Positions 35,213 through 43,167 of a DNA stretch of 64,000 nt are shown in pieces. The notes beneath the pieces were generated by a model. That model was not told the origin of the DNA. It made no database searches and was given only the letters and a program-made list of their open reading frames with translations. Every line of letters starts with the position of its first letter. Positions within the stretch are counted from its first letter, which is position 1. The translations under genes and the position numbers were made by a program. The DNA comes from Mucilaginibacter terrenus. Lineage in GTDB: Bacteria; Bacteroidota; Bacteroidia; Sphingobacteriales; Sphingobacteriaceae. The DNA is taken from contig NZ_QWDE01000003.1 of the NCBI RefSeq assembly GCF_003432065.1, positions 186,001 to 250,000 on the forward strand, written 5' to 3'.

Positions 35213-36073
35213 TTGAACAGGATACAATCTTCTACCGGAGAGTTTTTACTCGGCATAAGCCAAATGCAGCAAGAGGTACTGTGCACACCCGTGCAGTACC
35301 CCGAGTATACCATCTTCTTTATTGAAGAAGGTAGCGGAATATTTCATGCCGACTTTGGTTCATTCCCTTTCAAGGGCCCTGTGTTGCTATTTGCAACACC
35401 GCTGCAAACCTTGTTTATAGCCGACTGCAACCTGCCGCAATGTACGGCATTGAAGTTCCACAGCGATTTTTACTGTATAGAATATCACCGTAAAGAAGTA
35501 GCGTGCAATGGTTTGTTATTTAACAATGTCTATCTCGATCCTGTTATAAGCCTTACCGCTAAAGAACAGGAGCAGTTCGCCTCTATATTAAACGATATAG
35601 CGGAAGAAACCGCCCAGCCGTCGCCATCAGAGATCGTACTTCGCTCTTACCTGCAGTTGTTGCTGGCTAAATCAAGCAACATAAAATTAAAAGCAATCAG
35701 CGAACAAACAGATCGCCCGCAAATGGACGAACAGATGGAAAAGTTCCGGCAGCTGCTTGATCAGCATTATCTCAACCTCCACAAACCGTCGGACTATGCA
35801 GCGCTGCTGAATATGTCTGCAGATAACTTTACAAGGCGCTGCAATAAATACTTCAAAAAAAGCCCAAGCCAGCTTATTCAGGAGCGCCTGGTGCTGGAGG
35901 CGAAAAAGCAATTGCACCTAACCCGCCAAAGCATTAAGGAAATTGCCTACAATCTTAAGTTCCAGGATGAGTTTTACTTCAGCCGTTTCTTTAAAAAAGT
36001 AACCAAGGTGTCTCCGCAGTCGTTTCGCGATCAAACGGGCATCTCCATCGTGGCGGATTTGTCCAAGCATTAG
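35213..36073 (+). CDS. AraC-family transcriptional regulator
   Basis: The 286-residue protein has a C-terminal AraC double helix-turn-helix from about residue 180: YAALLNMSADNFTRRCNKYF, then KEIAYNLKFQDEFYFSRFFKKV with FRDQTG. An N-terminal cupin-like sensing domain of about 150 residues (YTIFFIEEGSGIFHADFG) is typical. The start is a TTG (35213); no ATG lies in frame before residue 18. It precedes the DUF417 gene by 62 bp and may control that locus. The inducer is not known. Confidence 0.88.
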   Translation: MNRIQSSTGEFLLGISQMQQEVLCTPVQYPEYTIFFIEEGSGIFHADFGSFPFKGPVLLFATPLQTLFIADCNLPQCTALKFHSDFYCIEYHRKEVACNGLLFNNVYLDPVISLTAKEQEQFASILNDIAEETAQPSPSEIVLRSYLQLLLAKSSNIKLKAISEQTDRPQMDEQMEKFRQLLDQHYLNLHKPSDYAALLNMSADNFTRRCNKYFKKSPSQLIQERLVLEAKKQLHLTRQSIKEIAYNLKFQDEFYFSRFFKKVTKVSPQSFRDQTGISIVADLSKH

Positions 36074-36109
36074 CCTTTTTCGTCCATGTTACAGGGGCGG
36101 CACTTGCTG

Positions 36110-36117
36110 TAGTTTTG
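36110..36117 (+). promoter_or_regulatory. Predicted -7 element of the DUF417 locus
   Basis: TAGTTTTG matches TAnnTTTG and lies 18 nt before the ATG at 36136. A TGTTACAG octamer (36087-36094), identical to those before the ada operon, sits just upstream where a -33 element or activator site would be. Confidence 0.45.
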
Positions 36118-36135
36118 ATAAAAAAAAACAACAGC

Positions 36136-36702
36136 ATGAAAACTCAAATCATCTCCTTTATAGCCGGGCTGGATAGCATTGGAAAAAAAGTTATTCGTTT
36201 TGGTATAGTAATCGTTTTCCTTTGGATAGGTTCCCTAAAGTTCTTCACTTATGAAGCCGATGGCATTGTACCCTTTGTTGCCAACAGCCCTGCCATGTCC
36301 TTTTTCTATAATCACGGCAGCGAATACAAGCACCATCAAAATAAGGAAGGCGAACTTATCCCCGCAAATCACCAGTGGCATATTCAAAACAATACCTATG
36401 GCTTTGCAACAGGCCTAGGCATATTCCTGATAGCCGTAGGTATTATGGTAGCACTGCATAAAGTGGCACCACTACTAAGTATGGCCGGCAGTATACTGGT
36501 ATTTATCATGACACTGGGCACCTTATCCTTCCTGATAACCACACCGGAAAGCTGGGTACCTCACCTTACCGATGCGCAGTGGGGCTTCCCTTATCTATCT
36601 GCCAAAGGCCGGCTGGTTATTAAAGACCTGGTGATACTTGGCGGCGCAATTATTACCATGAGCCAGTCCGCGCAGCTATACCTCAGCCGTAAAAATTCTT
36701 AA
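36136..36702 (+). CDS. DUF417 (RclC/YkgB-like) inner-membrane protein
   Basis: The protein of about 188 residues from ATG 36136 has four hydrophobic helices. Characteristic blocks are FLWIGSLKFFTYEADGIVPF, NSPAMSFFY and TPESWVPH. This matches DUF417, which includes E. coli RclC, a membrane protein of the reactive-chlorine-stress operon. The molecular function is unresolved. It is followed 28 bp on by an AhpD-like gene on the same strand. Confidence 0.88.
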   Translation: MKTQIISFIAGLDSIGKKVIRFGIVIVFLWIGSLKFFTYEADGIVPFVANSPAMSFFYNHGSEYKHHQNKEGELIPANHQWHIQNNTYGFATGLGIFLIAVGIMVALHKVAPLLSMAGSILVFIMTLGTLSFLITTPESWVPHLTDAQWGFPYLSAKGRLVIKDLVILGGAIITMSQSAQLYLSRKNS

Positions 36703-36730
36703 GCTTTTAAAAATTAAAATCAATATTATC

Positions 36731-37273
36731 ATGAAAACTATAACCGTTCCTGCCAGAGAGCAGGTTAGTGACGAATCACAATTGTTGTTTGACCAAATAC
36801 AAAAGAAAATGGGCAAGGTGCCTAACCTGTACGCTACTATCGGCTACTCGGCCCACGCACTTAAAGCCATGCTTGAGTTTGACGCTACCCTAAGCAACCA
36901 GAGCGCATTCACCGCTAAAGAACGCGAGGCTATTAATCTGGTTGTTTCGCAGGTAAATTTGTGTAATTACTGTTTGGCCGCGCACACTACACTTGCGCAG
37001 TTAAGAGGCTTTACCAAAGATGAAACGCTCACCATTAGGAAAGGGCATGCAAGTGATGCCAAACTTGATGCCGTTATACAGCTGGCACAATCCATTGCCG
37101 AAAACAAGGGAAAGGCAGAGGCCGCCGTACTTGAACAGTTTTTTGCAATCGGCTATAATGAGGCAGCGTTAATAGAGCTTATAGGCCTTATTACCTTGAG
37201 AACGTTCACCAATTACGTTTACAGCAATACCGACATACCGATTGACTTCCCTATTGCCGACGAACTGAACTAA
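36731..37273 (+). CDS. Carboxymuconolactone decarboxylase/AhpD-like protein
   Basis: This 180-residue all-helical protein contains the AhpD active-site pattern C78-x2-C81-x3-H85 in CNYCLAAH. In AhpD the two cysteines give peroxidase or disulfide activity; in decarboxylase relatives they are missing. The presence of both favours a redox role (peroxidase-related or alkylhydroperoxidase). It follows the DUF417 gene at short distance and is ended by a terminator, so the pair is probably one operon downstream of the AraC regulator. Confidence 0.9.
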   Translation: MKTITVPAREQVSDESQLLFDQIQKKMGKVPNLYATIGYSAHALKAMLEFDATLSNQSAFTAKEREAINLVVSQVNLCNYCLAAHTTLAQLRGFTKDETLTIRKGHASDAKLDAVIQLAQSIAENKGKAEAAVLEQFFAIGYNEAALIELIGLITLRTFTNYVYSNTDIPIDFPIADELN

Positions 37274-37311
37274 TTTATCCTAAGCGCCGGTCAGTAATTA
37301 AATCTGCAATA

Positions 37312-37348
37312 AAGTCCGGACTACCAGGTGTAGCCGGACTTATTTTTT
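37312..37348 (+). terminator. Intrinsic terminator after the AhpD-like gene
   Basis: AAGTCCGG (37312-37319) and CTAC (37321-37324) pair with GTAG and CCGGACTT (37330-37341), with one bulged A and a five-base loop. The tail ATTTTTT gives a strong terminator. Confidence 0.85.
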
Positions 37349-37374
37349 AGTAGTCACATTGAATCAAGTTGTTT

Positions 37375-37452
37375 ATGGCGAGGCTCTTTCTTATATTAGT
37401 GTTTCTTAGCGCCACCCCCGGGGCACACAGGCATAATCACCCTGTACACTAA
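37375..37452 (+). CDS. Possible 25-residue leader peptide before the cupin gene
   Basis: ATG at 37375 opens a 25-codon frame: MARLFLILVFLSATPGA followed by a histidine-rich end, HRHNHPVH. It resembles a truncated signal peptide with a metal-binding tail. It has no known homologue that I can name, and short frames occur by chance. It precedes the secreted cupin gene by 28 bp. Confidence 0.25.
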   Translation: MARLFLILVFLSATPGAHRHNHPVH

Positions 37453-37480
37453 ACTGTTTTCGTTAATAAAAACATAAATC

Positions 37481-38059
37481 ATGAAACGCAATTTATTTAT
37501 CAGGTCGTTAGTTACTGCCGGGGCATGCGCTGCAGTACCTTTCTATAGCATTAGTAGTACGCTTAAAAAGTTCAGGCAAAAAACCGATTTTAAGGTAGAT
37601 GCCGCCAAAGACGAATTTGAACATCCAATTAACCTGTTCGAGGGAGATACATTTTTCACCAAAGTATCCTCAAAAGATACCGACGGCGACTTGTATGTAT
37701 ATGAATCTGCCAGGGTTAAAAAAGGCGGCCCAAACCTGCACAAGCACTATAACCAGGATGAATGGTGGTATATACTGGAAGGAGAATTTATGATAAAGGT
37801 TGGCGAAACCGTTTATAATGCAAAGCCAGGCGACAGCGTATTTGGCCCGCGGGGAGTACCACATACTTTTTCTAAGATTGGCGAAGGAACCGGCAGAATG
37901 ATCACCACTTTTCAACCCGCAGGTAAAATGGAAGAATGCTTTCAAGCCATTAGCGCAGGCGCTATGAAGGGCAAGACAGAAGCAGAACAAGACCAGTTCA
38001 GGAAAGACCACGGTTTTGAACGCGTAGGCCCAGCATTGGACTACTTTAAGAAACTGTAA
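37481..38059 (+). CDS. Exported cupin-domain protein
   Basis: This 192-residue protein has a hydrophobic N-terminus (FIRSLVTAGACAAVPFYSI) that may be an export signal. The single cupin fold has metal ligands H87 and H89 in LHKHYNQDE, E94, and H128 in RGVPHTF. The GDSVFGPRGVPHTF block is typical of cupin_2 proteins (dioxygenases, isomerases and others). It lies after the AhpD-like gene and its terminator, so it probably has its own promoter. The substrate is unknown; neighbours suggest a redox or stress context. Confidence 0.86.
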   Translation: MKRNLFIRSLVTAGACAAVPFYSISSTLKKFRQKTDFKVDAAKDEFEHPINLFEGDTFFTKVSSKDTDGDLYVYESARVKKGGPNLHKHYNQDEWWYILEGEFMIKVGETVYNAKPGDSVFGPRGVPHTFSKIGEGTGRMITTFQPAGKMEECFQAISAGAMKGKTEAEQDQFRKDHGFERVGPALDYFKKL

Positions 38060-38148
38060 CAGAAACTAACTGAGCCGCCCTACTACTTGTAATGAACGTT
38101 TGTAAAATTTGAAAACAAACGGATGTTTGGTGCCCGGTATATAGCAGA

Positions 38149-38496
38149 TTAATCTTTATCTATCCTTACCGTTTCCATTGCAGTAAGTTCGACAGTAAGG
38201 TTTACTGATCTGCCGTTGGCCGCCCGAGTGCGGTGCAGCATGTTTTTGGGTACGGTTGCCATTTGTCCTTTATTAAGCTCTAAGGTGCCTTCTTCCAGAT
38301 CAAGCAGCAAGACGCCTTCTACTACCATGAATGTTTCGTCGGAATTAGGGTGATAATGCCAGTAGAAATCGCCCGTCATGATGCTCATGCGTATCACATG
38401 ATCATTAAGATGGGTAAGTGGAAAGTTTCGATAGTTTTCAGATGTGGTACCGGTGCGTTTGTTGATGTCGGTAATGTCTGTTATCGGTAAAGGCAT
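38149..38496 (-). CDS. Small cytosolic cupin-domain protein
   Basis: Taken from ATG 38496 (MPLPITDITDINKR), the protein has 115 residues, the usual size for compact cupins. It carries HYH in GDFYWHYHPNSDETF and H in NMLHRTRA as likely metal ligands. It resembles the WxHxHP-type cupins common in Bacteroidota. Longer starts at 38565 or 38706 extend the frame into a dispersed repeat (38573-38669) and are less credible. It converges with the exported cupin 89 bp away. Confidence 0.78.
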   Translation of the reverse strand: MPLPITDITDINKRTGTTSENYRNFPLTHLNDHVIRMSIMTGDFYWHYHPNSDETFMVVEGVLLLDLEEGTLELNKGQMATVPKNMLHRTRAANGRSVNLTVELTAMETVRIDKD

Positions 38497-38572
38497 AAGT
38501 TGTGTTAGCTTTCTGTATATAAAGGAGGTTTGATGTACATTGTTTGCTATTGGTAACGATAGCATTCTGAAT

Positions 38573-38669
38573 GATTCGATAGGCTCACCGGACACTTCAC
38601 CACTTGTAAGTCTGAGCTTGTCGAAGACCTCATATACCTCGCTAATGGTTCGACAGGCCCACCACGACA
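38573..38669. repeat. Dispersed TTCGACAGG/CTTGTCGAAG repeat
   Basis: GATTCGATAGGCTCACCGGA (from 38573) and GGTTCGACAGGCCCACCACG (from 38647) are imperfect direct repeats. Between them, CTGAGCTTGTCGAAGACCT (38612-38630) contains the inverted TTCGACAGG core. This TGAGCTTGTCGAAG family is often seen between genes in Bacteroidota and other soil bacteria, in my memory. It lies upstream of the small cupin gene. Confidence 0.6.
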
Positions 38670-38689
38670 AAGTTATTTTTAGTGGCATA

Positions 38690-38718
38690 AAAAAAATCCC
38701 GGCCAAACTGACCGGGAT
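38690..38718 (-). terminator. Intrinsic terminator after sucD
   Basis: On the minus strand, ATCCCGG (38718-38712) pairs with CCGGGAT (38702-38696) across a nine-base loop. A T-run follows directly. It sits just past the C-rich repeat at the sucD 3' end. Confidence 0.88.
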
Positions 38719-38736
38719 CCTGATATATTATCTCTA

Positions 38737-38760
38737 TTCCCCCTTCAGGGGGTTAGGGGG
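38737..38760 (-). repeat. Copy 5 of the C-rich 3'-end hairpin element
   Basis: Minus-strand CCCCCTAA followed by CCCCCTGAAGGGGGAA begins directly after the sucD stop TAA (38763-38761) and points the same way as sucD. A separate T-run terminator lies beyond it at 38690-38718. Confidence 0.85.
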
Positions 38761-39633
38761 TTACTTAGCTAATTCTTCTGCCATGGCAGCGCCAATTTCG
38801 GCAGGAGATTCTACAACGCGGATACCGCATTCGCGCATGATCTTCATTTTGGCGGCAGCAGTATCGTCGGCACCGCCAACAATAGCACCAGCGTGGCCCA
38901 TACGGCGTCCCGGAGGCGCTGTTTGGCCGGCAATGAAACCTACAACAGGTTTAGTGCCATTTTCCTTTATCCAATGTGCAGCATCAGCTTCCATGTTACC
39001 GCCAATTTCACCTATCATGATAATACCGTGCGTATCCGGATCTTCCATCAAAAGCTTAACAGCCTCTTTGGTTGGGGTACCGATGATCGGGTCGCCGCCA
39101 ATGCCAATAGCAGTAGTAATGCCCAAACCGGCTTTCACCACCTGGTCTACCGCTTCGTAAGTAAGCGTACCAGATTTGGAAACTACACCTACGTTACCTT
39201 TTTTGAAAATAAAGCCTGGCATAATACCAATCTTGCTTTCGTCGGCAGTGATAATGCCCGGGCAGTTAGGGCCTATCAGGCGGCTATCCTTGTCGGCAAG
39301 GTATTCTTTAACCTGTATCATATCCTTTGTAGGGATACCTTCAGTAATACAAACTATAACTTTAATGCCGGCTTCAGCGGCTTCCATAATGGCGTCTGCA
39401 GCAAATGCAGGCGGAACGAAGATGATAGATACATCGGCACCAGTTTCGGTTACCGCGTCTTTTACGGTGTTGAAAACAGGCCTGTCCAGGTGTTTCTGGC
39501 CGCCTTTACCTGGGGTAACACCGCCAACAAGCTGTGTACCATATTCTATCATTTGGGTAGCGTGGTAGGTACCCTCGTTACCTGTAAAACCCTGTACTAT
39601 TACTTTAGAATCTTTGTTTACGAGAACGCTCAT
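38761..39633 (-). CDS. sucD: Succinate-CoA ligase, alpha subunit
   Basis: This cytosolic TCA-cycle enzyme interconverts succinyl-CoA and succinate with ATP or GTP. From ATG 39633 ([18 protein letters not shown]) the protein is 290 residues. The CoA-binding N-terminal Rossmann domain is present, as are [20 protein letters not shown] and the phosphorylated active-site H247 in [10 protein letters not shown] longer start at 39684 would add 17 residues without homology. sucC is not adjacent; many Bacteroidota encode the two subunits apart. A C-rich repeat and a terminator follow. Confidence 0.96.
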   Translation of the reverse strand: MSVLVNKDSKVIVQGFTGNEGTYHATQMIEYGTQLVGGVTPGKGGQKHLDRPVFNTVKDAVTETGADVSIIFVPPAFAADAIMEAAEAGIKVIVCITEGIPTKDMIQVKEYLADKDSRLIGPNCPGIITADESKIGIMPGFIFKKGNVGVVSKSGTLTYEAVDQVVKAGLGITTAIGIGGDPIIGTPTKEAVKLLMEDPDTHGIIMIGEIGGNMEADAAHWIKENGTKPVVGFIAGQTAPPGRRMGHAGAIVGGADDTAAAKMKIMRECGIRVVESPAEIGAAMAEELAK

Positions 39634-39685
39634 TGGCTTTTGATTTTTGTATGGCAAAGCTAAAGTTATTGCCCTTAAAGTCAAA

Positions 39686-39895
39686 TTAAATTTTAAGCCT
39701 CAAAGCAGGGATGTGCTCTTTATTTACATTAAGGTTAGGGAACGCTACTGAAATGGGCGCAGCCAGCGCGTTTACCAGCAGCAGCAACAATAAAGGTAAG
39801 ATAAACAAACCCGCTAACGACAAAAATATAAGTGCTGCCATTACCCGGTAAAGCCGGGATCTTGGCCTTGGTTTAAAGGCAGAAACAGGTTTCAT
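39686..39895 (-). CDS. Small basic membrane protein of unknown function
   Basis: The 69-residue protein begins [20 protein letters not shown]. It has one long hydrophobic helix, about 19-46 ([20 protein letters not shown]), and a basic N-terminus that predicts an inside orientation. I recognise no family. It lies 52 bp upstream of the sucD start on the same strand, so sucD may be read through from it. A single helix with basic flanks is too simple to assign a role. Confidence 0.55.
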   Translation of the reverse strand: MKPVSAFKPRPRSRLYRVMAALIFLSLAGLFILPLLLLLLVNALAAPISVAFPNLNVNKEHIPALRLKI

Positions 39896-40045
39896 ATATA
39901 CAGATAAATAGGTTTACCGGGGCTGGTGTATGTTAAACGGCTAATTTGCCGCATTTGTTTCTTACCAACAATCAAAAGTTATCAACTTGTTAAACAATGT
40001 TAAACAAAATGGTTGTTTACATACCAGCAGTTAATTTTACAGTGT

Positions 40046-40798
40046 ATGAAATACCTGTTGGTGCTGATATGTTTAACGGTTTCCACGAATATTAAAAGCC
40101 AGACCCTTACAGGACGGCTGATTGACCAGGAAACACGTTTACCACTAAAATATATTTTTGTTACCTCGTCGTTGGGTGGTGAATTCACAGACGAGGGCGG
40201 TAACTTCACGGTCAAAGTACGTAACTTTTCTGATACAGTACATATAAATACGATGGGTTATGAAAGTTTTAATCTACCAGCCGTGCTATGGGGTAATTTC
40301 AGGAGGGTAATACAACTTAAGCCTAAGCCTATTGGCCTGAACGAAGTAAAAATAATGGCAAAGCGTAACTACTTTAAAGATTCGGTAAGCTTGCGAAGGG
40401 AGTTTGCCAAACAATTTGGCTACGCGGGCCCAAAGTTGACGGATGTATTAAGGCCTACAAGCAGCAATGTGCCCTTCGCCTTTGCAACGGTTGATCTGCT
40501 GAGCTTATTTGGAGCGCTTACAAAAAATAAAAACGCGCAAAGCAGGTTACAAAAGCAATTGCTGAAAGATGAACAGGCCAGGCATATCGACAGGCGTTTT
40601 AACCAAAGCATGGTAACCCGTATTACCAACCTGCAGGGTGACTCACTTGAGAATTTCCTTTCCGGGTACCGGCCTTCATCGGCGCTGCTGGACAAGCTAA
40701 GCGACTATGATCTCATCCTTTACGTACGCAAAAGCGCGGCAGAATTCCGCTCCGGCAAAAGGAAAAATCAGGAAAATATTTTTACTAAAAATAACTGA
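40046..40798 (+). CDS. Exported CarboxypepD_reg-like domain protein
   Basis: From ATG 40046, the 250-residue protein has a signal peptide (MKYLLVLICLTVSTNIKSQ). A single CarboxypepD_reg-like beta-sandwich domain follows: TLTGRLIDQETRLPLKYIFV, then EGGNFTVKVRNF and INTMGYESFNL. The domain is the N-terminal extension of many TonB-dependent receptors, but no plug or barrel follows. The C-terminal 140 residues are charged and helical. It is probably a periplasmic or outer-membrane-associated protein; the function is unknown. Confidence 0.82.
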   Translation: MKYLLVLICLTVSTNIKSQTLTGRLIDQETRLPLKYIFVTSSLGGEFTDEGGNFTVKVRNFSDTVHINTMGYESFNLPAVLWGNFRRVIQLKPKPIGLNEVKIMAKRNYFKDSVSLRREFAKQFGYAGPKLTDVLRPTSSNVPFAFATVDLLSLFGALTKNKNAQSRLQKQLLKDEQARHIDRRFNQSMVTRITNLQGDSLENFLSGYRPSSALLDKLSDYDLILYVRKSAAEFRSGKRKNQENIFTKNN

Positions 40799-40889
40799 TT
40801 GGATTCCCGTCTTCAGACCCTAAAAAAATGTGGTTTTTGCAGATTTTTGTCTGTATAACAAGCTAAAAACTGCGTTATTTAACGGCTTT

Positions 40890-42128
40890 TCAGGTTTTAG
40901 CAATTTCAGGTGGGCAAAACTCTTTCTCGCTTTTTGCAACTACAATGGTAGCAATACCGTTGCCGATGACATTGGTGATTGCCCGTGCCTCGGACATGAA
41001 ACGGTCTACCCCGAGGAGTATGGCCACGCCTTCAACCGGTATCACTTTTATAGCTGCTAAGGTTGATGTCAGCACTATAAAACCACTCCCGGTAACACCA
41101 GCAGCCCCTTTTGAGGTTACCATCAGTATACCAATTATGGTAAGCTGCTGTGCCAGAGAGAGGTCTATCCTGAACACCTGAGCCAGGAATATTGCCGACA
41201 TAGAAAGGTAAATGGTGGTGCCATCCAGATTGAAAGAATACCCGGCAGGTATAACCAACCCCACAACGGACCTTGAACAGCCAAATTTCTCCAGTTTTTC
41301 CATCATTCCCGGCAGCGCGGACTCAGATGATGAGGTGCCCAGGACGATAAGTATTTCCTCCTTAATGTGCTTTAAATAAGACCATAGGCTGAATTTGTAC
41401 AGATAACAGATGATGTTCAGCACCACAAAAATGAACAGCAGCATAGTGACGTAAACGGATGCCATGAGTAATGCCAGGGGCTTTAAAGTAGCTAATCCGT
41501 AAGTACTTATGGTGTACGCCATCCCGCCGAAAGCGCCAATGGGTGCTACCCGCATTACTATCTTCATGATGTTGAAGAATACCTTGGAAAGCTTGTCAAA
41601 CGTACTGATAACTAACTGACCAGCAGTACCCATCTTGCTCAAACCAAAGCCGAACAGAATAGCAAAAAACAGTATTTGCAAGATGTCACCTTCGGCAAAG
41701 GCTTTAAAAAGATTACCGGGTACTATGTGGGCGAAAAACTCGCCCCATTTCATCTCGGCGGCCGCTTTTTCATAGCCGGCCAACTTTGCGGCGTCTACAG
41801 TATGATGAGTGTTTATGAAGTTTGCTCCGGGTTTGATAATATTTGCAACAGTTACCCCTATCACCAGTGCAAGTGTGGTGACTAACTCAAAGTACAACAG
41901 CGCCTTACCACCTACACGACCCACCTTTTTAACATCGTTCATACCGGCTATGCCAAGCACAATGGTGAAGAAGATTATAGGTGCAATCAGCATGGTAATC
42001 AGGCTAATAAAGGTTTTACTGATCAGTTGCGCTGTAGGGCCAATATCAGGTACAAACAACCCGGCCAGTATACCAAGCACAATAGCCAGAAGTACCTGAA
42101 AGGTAAGATTACCAAAGATGCGTTTCAT
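40890..42128 (-). CDS. Dicarboxylate/amino-acid:cation symporter (DAACS family)
   Basis: From ATG 42128 (MKRIFGNLTFQVLLAIVLGI) the protein has 412 residues and about eight transmembrane segments plus re-entrant hairpins. Conserved DAACS motifs include LGTSSSESALPGMMEKLE (serine-rich hairpin), GYSFNLDGTTIYLSM, GAAGVTGSGFIVL and GVDRFMSEARAITNVIGNG. It would import glutamate, aspartate or C4-dicarboxylates with Na+ or H+; the exact substrate is not decided by sequence. A longer start at 42197 adds a non-homologous tail. Confidence 0.93.
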   Translation of the reverse strand: MKRIFGNLTFQVLLAIVLGILAGLFVPDIGPTAQLISKTFISLITMLIAPIIFFTIVLGIAGMNDVKKVGRVGGKALLYFELVTTLALVIGVTVANIIKPGANFINTHHTVDAAKLAGYEKAAAEMKWGEFFAHIVPGNLFKAFAEGDILQILFFAILFGFGLSKMGTAGQLVISTFDKLSKVFFNIMKIVMRVAPIGAFGGMAYTISTYGLATLKPLALLMASVYVTMLLFIFVVLNIICYLYKFSLWSYLKHIKEEILIVLGTSSSESALPGMMEKLEKFGCSRSVVGLVIPAGYSFNLDGTTIYLSMSAIFLAQVFRIDLSLAQQLTIIGILMVTSKGAAGVTGSGFIVLTSTLAAIKVIPVEGVAILLGVDRFMSEARAITNVIGNGIATIVVAKSEKEFCPPEIAKT

Positions 42129-42236
42129 GTAAAACAAGTATACGACTTTGCTATTGCATAGCACCCAAATGAGTGAAATTGCAAGCAAAAACCACACTTA
42201 ATCGCACTAAAAAGATTGGTAAAGACCAGCGTAGAA

Positions 42237-43076
42237 TTAAATTTTACCGGTTATGCCGTTGTACATCATCTGGGCAGCCAATACAGTAACCACAACGGCA
42301 AATACCCAGCGAAGCCAGCCTGATGATTTAGTATGCACCAATATTTTTGATCCGCTCAGGGCACCCAATAGTACACCGATAACCACAGGCATAGACAAGC
42401 CAGGGTCTATATAACCTCTTTGCAAATAAACTACCGCACTGGCTGCAGCAGTTACACCTATCATGAAATTGCTGGTAGTAGTAGATACCTTAAAGGGTAT
42501 TTTCATGATGGTATCCATGGCAATTACCTTTAGTGCGCCCGACCCGATGCCGAGCAACCCGGAGATTACACCGGCAAACAACATCATGAAAAAACCACCG
42601 CCTACCCGCGTAACACCATATTTAACATCGGTTCCGCTTCCGTTGGGATAACTGCCATAGAGCTTAAGCTTTTCCGCCAGGAAACTTGGCTTTTCAGTAA
42701 CGCTTTCCGCTTTTTTACGGAGCGACATGATTGCAGAAAAGGTAAGTATCACACCAAATAAAATGGCAATGTATTGAGTTGGTACATAAACAGCCAGCAA
42801 AGCACCGGCAAGGGCGCCAATGGTAGTGGCAATCTCCAGGAACATGCCCAGTCGTATATTGGTTATCCCTTCTTTAACATAAGCCGCGGCCGAACCTGAT
42901 GACGTTGCAATTACCGACACCAGCGAAGCCCCTATAGCATAGTGAATATCAACCTTCAATAGAAGAGTAAGCAACGGTATGATCACCACCCCTCCACCAA
43001 GCCCGGTTAGCGAACCCAACAAACCTGCCACGTAGGAGCCAATTAAAATGATAAGCGTGAATAGAATTACCGACAT
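42237..43076 (-). CDS. TSUP (TauE/SafE) family transporter
   Basis: This 279-residue protein has about eight hydrophobic segments, with the repeated family motifs GLLGSLTGLGGGVVIIPL near the N-terminus and GVISGLLGIGSGALKVIA in the second half. TSUP proteins are proposed exporters of sulfite, sulfonates or organic acids. The symporter gene follows 108 bp downstream on the same strand. The substrate cannot be named. Confidence 0.9.
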   Translation of the reverse strand: MSVILFTLIILIGSYVAGLLGSLTGLGGGVVIIPLLTLLLKVDIHYAIGASLVSVIATSSGSAAAYVKEGITNIRLGMFLEIATTIGALAGALLAVYVPTQYIAILFGVILTFSAIMSLRKKAESVTEKPSFLAEKLKLYGSYPNGSGTDVKYGVTRVGGGFFMMLFAGVISGLLGIGSGALKVIAMDTIMKIPFKVSTTTSNFMIGVTAAASAVVYLQRGYIDPGLSMPVVIGVLLGALSGSKILVHTKSSGWLRWVFAVVVTVLAAQMMYNGITGKI

Positions 43077-43167
43077 CCGGAGGTATAATGGTGAACGGCG
43101 TAAAAGTAAGATAAGTTTTTTAGATTAGACTTCAAACAGGTTAAACTGTAATATCTTTGAAGCGCTT

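Noticed and set aside
38497..38706. Longer N-terminus of the small cupin, starting at 38706 or 38565
   Set aside because: The extension is encoded by the TTCGACAGG-type repeat and leader DNA. The 115-residue version from 38496 is the normal cupin size.
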